Source: Vanessa cardui (Eukaryota; Arthropoda; Insecta; Lepidoptera; Nymphalidae). Taken from it: 64,000 nucleotides of DNA. Position 1 is the first letter of the stretch, and each line of letters begins with the position of its first letter. Where the stretch lies: NCBI RefSeq assembly GCF_905220365.1, contig NC_061126.1, forward strand, positions 558,001 to 622,000, in the 5' to 3' direction. The notes under the pieces are model-generated. The model searched no databases. It was not told the DNA's origin and saw only the letters and a list, made by a program, of their open reading frames with translations. Shown piece by piece: positions 60,876 to 64,000 of this stretch. The translations under genes and the position numbers were made by a program.

Positions 60876-63257
60876 TTAATAAGTCTTTATCAAATGATCG
60901 GACACGTAGGGTAAGGTATCTGAATCTTTCATTTTCTTCTTTTTATGCAAAGGGCAACTCTTCTGTTTGATACCGGCCTCCGATTTATTATGAATAGGTT
61001 TATACTGAGCAGATATGGATACACTTTTCTTATTATAAGCATTTTTTTGGCAACTTGCTCTTAATTTATCATCTAGGGTAGGAACAATTGTTCTGGAATG
61101 TTCGTTCACTATTGCACGCTTAGCATCTGGCTCGTGGACTTCGAGCTGGCTGTGATGGAGGCAAGTCGATGTTACCTGAAACAATAAGTGTATGCATGAG
61201 TTAAATAAATATAAACCCTTCATACTGGAATAAGAACTCATTTATGCTACAAAGCATTGAGTTTTACAGCGAGATATACAATTTATAAGCGTAAAACTAA
61301 AAAATATGGACTCCCGAACTAAAAAGTTGATTATTCTTTAGATGATAAAACACCTTAGGGTCCTCTGCTCCAGCTTACCGAGTAAAATATAATGCTATTA
61401 TTGTAAGACAAAATAATTAATGAAAAAAGAATGTAATCCATTATCACTCGGGTCTATTAAATTGAATAAAATCTAGGAGTAGATACAGGATAATTATAAT
61501 ATAATAAATGTGAACATACCAACGGCGCGCGTGCGTATTTCGCGGCGCGGCCTTCGAGTTCGGTCCGCAGGCGCCACGCAGCGGCCGCCGCGCGCCGCCT
61601 CTCCGCTGCCGCCGCTCCGCCACCGGCGCCTTGCCATCTGTAACGCAAGTAGAATCAATTGTTCAGAACTTAGTGCAACAACAACAAAAGCCTGTAAATT
61701 TCCCACTGCTGAGCTAAGGCCTCTTCTCCCTTTGAGTTGAAGGTTTGGAACATATTCCACCACGCTGTTCCAATGCGGGTTGGTGAAATGCACATGTGGC
61801 AGAATTTCTATGAAATTAGACACGTACAGGTTTCCTCCTCCACGGAATGAGTTATAAACTATAATTAAGCACATGCGTATTCAGTGGTGCTTGCCTGGGT
61901 TTAAGACCGCAATCATCGGTTAAGATGCATTTTAAGACGCGATCTAGCTACTGAGCAATCTCGGTTCTTAACTTTGTGACATATTGAGTACGAAAATATC
62001 ATTAACCTTGCCATTCTGAAGGAATGGTAAAAATCTAAACAATTGTTTAATTTTACTAGCTTATTTATAACAAATTCTATCAAAGTTTTATGAAAGTGAA
62101 CTATAAGACACAGTCGTATAAAGAAAAACGACTATGGCCTTTTTCAGCGGCATTTCTCTGTCATTCTTTTTCTATCAGTTTTTTTTATGGATGGTTTTAT
62201 GTTTAAGTTATTTTATGACATTGTTTTAATTCGAGATTATATTTTTGTTTTCATTTTATCGTAAAACGTTATCAATTTATTAAAAGAGTGAAAGTAATTT
62301 CCTTCCAACTGTGAATCCCACGAAGCTTTTTTTTGTTTGGTTGTTTTCAAATAATATAAGTGTAAAAAGGTATAATACCTTATTTGCACACCAAGGTTTC
62401 ATTATTCGCTGAGAAATTGAATGATATTTTTTAACATACATACCTTGTAAGAAGTTGCAACAGTCTGGCTCTTTGGCCCGCACTCCTCAATATTAAGCAC
62501 GCTGCGCGTAAAGACGGCAACGCGCCACGCTCGCCGTCTCTGTCGAGGGACAGCCGTATACCTGATGTGTAATAGGCCAGTGATAATGGCCAGAGACCTG
62601 AAAAGTTGAAATATTTCGTTATAATATATAGGTAGGTAGGCTGAGTCAGCTACAGTTATCACAGGAGATACAAAGAACCCTTTATCTTAGAACCAGTAGT
62701 TCCTCACCATTGTCCTTATGTTGCTCATAGTTTATAGAGTGTCTATGAATTTGGTTGGTATAATCAATAAAATGAGTGGCGAGGTGGCCCAGTGATAATT
62801 GCAGGTACAAATCCAGCCAAGTATCACTAAGTTTTATGTGTGCTTAACTTGTATTTATAATTTATCTCATGGTCGATGGTAAAGCAAAATATCGTTAGGA
62901 AATCTGCATGCATCACTAATTCCCGAAGTGGTGGAATAAGCTCTTTGCCTTTTTCTTGAAAGTAAAGATGTCTTTCAAGAAAGAGGCAAAGAAGTAGCAT
63001 CACAGTTTCAAACTGTTAATCAATAGATAAAAACAAATAAACATTATGTTTTTGTACCTCTTCCTTTTAACCAGTTTCCATACAGATGATAATGTTCCCA
63101 ATTTTTCGGTTCCAAATCCAATAATTTTTCCAAAGTCGTTCTTTTTTCGCTTTCAGGAGTGATGTGCAACAACTCTAAATGTGCTTGTACGAAACGAGGT
63201 TCTAATGATATGCATCGTTCTAGCATTTTCAAAGATTCCGCTATTCGATTCTTCTTC
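60876..63257 (-). CDS. TPR-repeat protein, C-terminal four exons (5' part outside window)
   Basis: Minus-strand exons 63058-63257, 62444-62597, 61520-61637 and 60876-61175 join in frame to about 257 residues and end at a TAA. The first visible exon has a TPR-like helix pair (ESLKMLERCISLEPRFVQAH) and LLDLEPKNWEHYHLYGNWL. The second continues as GLWPLSLAYYTSGIRLSLDR in a frame different from its longest open frame. The third is GC-rich and encodes Ala/Arg runs (RRRAAAAAWRLRTELEGRAA), probably a long helix. The last is Lys/Ser-rich and basic, with KKKKMKDSDTLPYVSDHL near the end. The visible 5' exon begins with split codon phase 2, so at least one more exon lies upstream; none was found up to 64000. 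The family is not determined; a TMTC or other TPR scaffold is possible. Confidence 0.8.
61681..61968 (-). repeat. SINE family A in an intron of the TPR gene
   Basis: Full-length body between exons 61520-61637 and 62444-62597. It produces long spurious frames that read through both exon and SINE. Confidence 0.7.
62772..62940 (+). repeat. SINE family A, diverged, in an intron of the TPR gene
   Basis: Begins GTGGCGAGGTGGCCCAGTGA. The body is recognisable to GTGGTGGAATAAG, where a small hairpin (62943-62991) starts. Confidence 0.55.
62943..62991. repeat. 20-bp inverted repeat in a TPR-gene intron
   Basis: CTTTGCCTTTTTCTTGAAAG and CTTTCAAGAAAGAGGCAAAG pair with one mismatch, 9-base loop. Confidence 0.75.
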
Positions 63258-63267
63258 CTGAAACAAT

Positions 63268-63385
63268 CAATCAAATCAAATCAAATCAAAATAAACTTTT
63301 AGTAACGTAACGTAGGCTTTTACAAGCACTTTTGAATCGTCATTTTACAACCAAGTGAAGCTACCACCGGTAATATACACCTTGT
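63268..63385 (-). repeat. LINE 3' end, family D, just upstream of a TPR exon
   Basis: TCAAATCAAATCAAAATAAA then GGCTTTTACAAGCACTTTTG. It starts about 10 bases into the intron flanking the exon at 63058-63257, right at the 3' splice region. Confidence 0.65.
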
Positions 63386-64000
63386 CAGTGTTATTTAATT
63401 AAGTATGTTCTCATCAACTATTAAAGTGTGATTTGAAAACACACAGACAATTCACACTTAGAGTAAATTTGCAAATTAACTCCAGTAGAGTGAATACGGT
63501 AGAACTGAATTAAATGTCATATTCATTACGAACTACATTACAGACACGGCTTCGCAAACTTGTGAAAGTAACTGATTTGCTATCGCAGAAAAGAATCTAT
63601 CTCTTTGTCAAATTTTATCCAGTTGTTCTGGTAATTTACTATCAAATATCCATCCATCCAACCTTTCACAATTATAAAATTTAAGATAAGACTAGATGTT
63701 CTTTGAGTCTTACTTCACGTGAAATATATTTTGTCCATATTTTTTTTGGATCAATTACGTAACAAGATAATCTTAAATTCATAACGAATGCTTAATTAGT
63801 CTCGTTTGAGTAAAATTTAATTTGATAATAACAGATTATGTCTTGTTCTATCTAGATTATCATCATATTATGTTAAAATCTATTACCTTTTTTAAATCTG
63901 ATGTTAATTTAGATAAATTGCGCTTAGACATATTCAACATTGAGCAAGAAATTTAAATTGAATTAGATAAGAATCCTTTATAGTGTTTAGATAGCAAGGA
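63386..64000. other. Upstream intron of the TPR gene, nothing recognised
   Basis: No exon with matching phase (needs to end in phase 2) was found. AT-rich sequence only. Confidence 0.4.

Noticed and set aside
61494..61874. 126-codon minus-strand frame
   Set aside because: It reads through a SINE and then the TPR exon in the wrong frame; the phase-consistent frame of that exon is different.
62402..62662. 86-codon minus-strand frame over a TPR exon
   Set aside because: Wrong frame: the exon at 62444-62597 must be entered with one carried base, which gives GLWPLSLAYYTSG instead.
1..64000. CRISPR arrays, operons, phage or bacterial features
   Set aside because: No regularly spaced direct repeats and no compact gene arrays; introns and SINEs show a eukaryotic nuclear sequence.

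Overview
The window is typical of a lepidopteran (butterfly or moth) nuclear genome. It is AT-rich, its genes are split by GT-AG introns, and it is crowded with insect-type interspersed repeats: two tRNA-derived SINE families, several truncated LINE 3' ends, a hAT-type MITE and a large foldback element. No prokaryotic gene organisation, CRISPR array or stand-alone tRNA/rRNA gene was seen. All gene models below were built by hand from splice signals, reading phase and protein character; no database search was run.

Layout. Bases 1-27183 hold no gene I can support. They are a repeat field that includes two large copies of a foldback element (3126-5380 and 10701-12420) and a 293-bp hAT MITE with intact 8-bp target duplications (25774-26066). 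The gene-bearing part starts at 27184: a complete seven-exon ARV1 homologue on the plus strand (27184-30408), a small EGF-like type I membrane protein on the minus strand (33158-33636), a secreted Lys/Gly/His/Glu-rich protein on the minus strand (34190-35335), and a head-to-head pair of GNAT N-acetyltransferase paralogues (minus 37111-39569, plus 40135-43236). Next comes a long minus-strand gene for a secreted Gly/His/Lys-rich precursor (44593-52089) with an apparent second, internal first exon at 45506-45551. After another repeat-rich gap, the last four coding exons of a TPR-repeat protein lie on the minus strand (60876-63257); its 5' part is beyond the window.

How the genes relate. ARV1 is a housekeeping ER lipid-homeostasis gene. 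The secreted proteins at 34190 and 44593 share signal peptides and Lys/Gly/His-rich bodies and may be extracellular or cuticle-associated; the longer one also carries three furin-type cleavage sites, so it may be processed into peptides. The GNAT pair has matching exon phases and one exon of identical length, so it arose by inverted duplication. The plus copy keeps a glycine-rich acetyl-CoA loop while the minus copy has lost it, which suggests one enzyme and one diverged, possibly non-catalytic partner.

The most interesting points are the GNAT pair with asymmetric loss of the CoA loop, the precursor gene with alternative first exons and furin sites, and the roughly 215-bp-arm foldback element and its derivatives.
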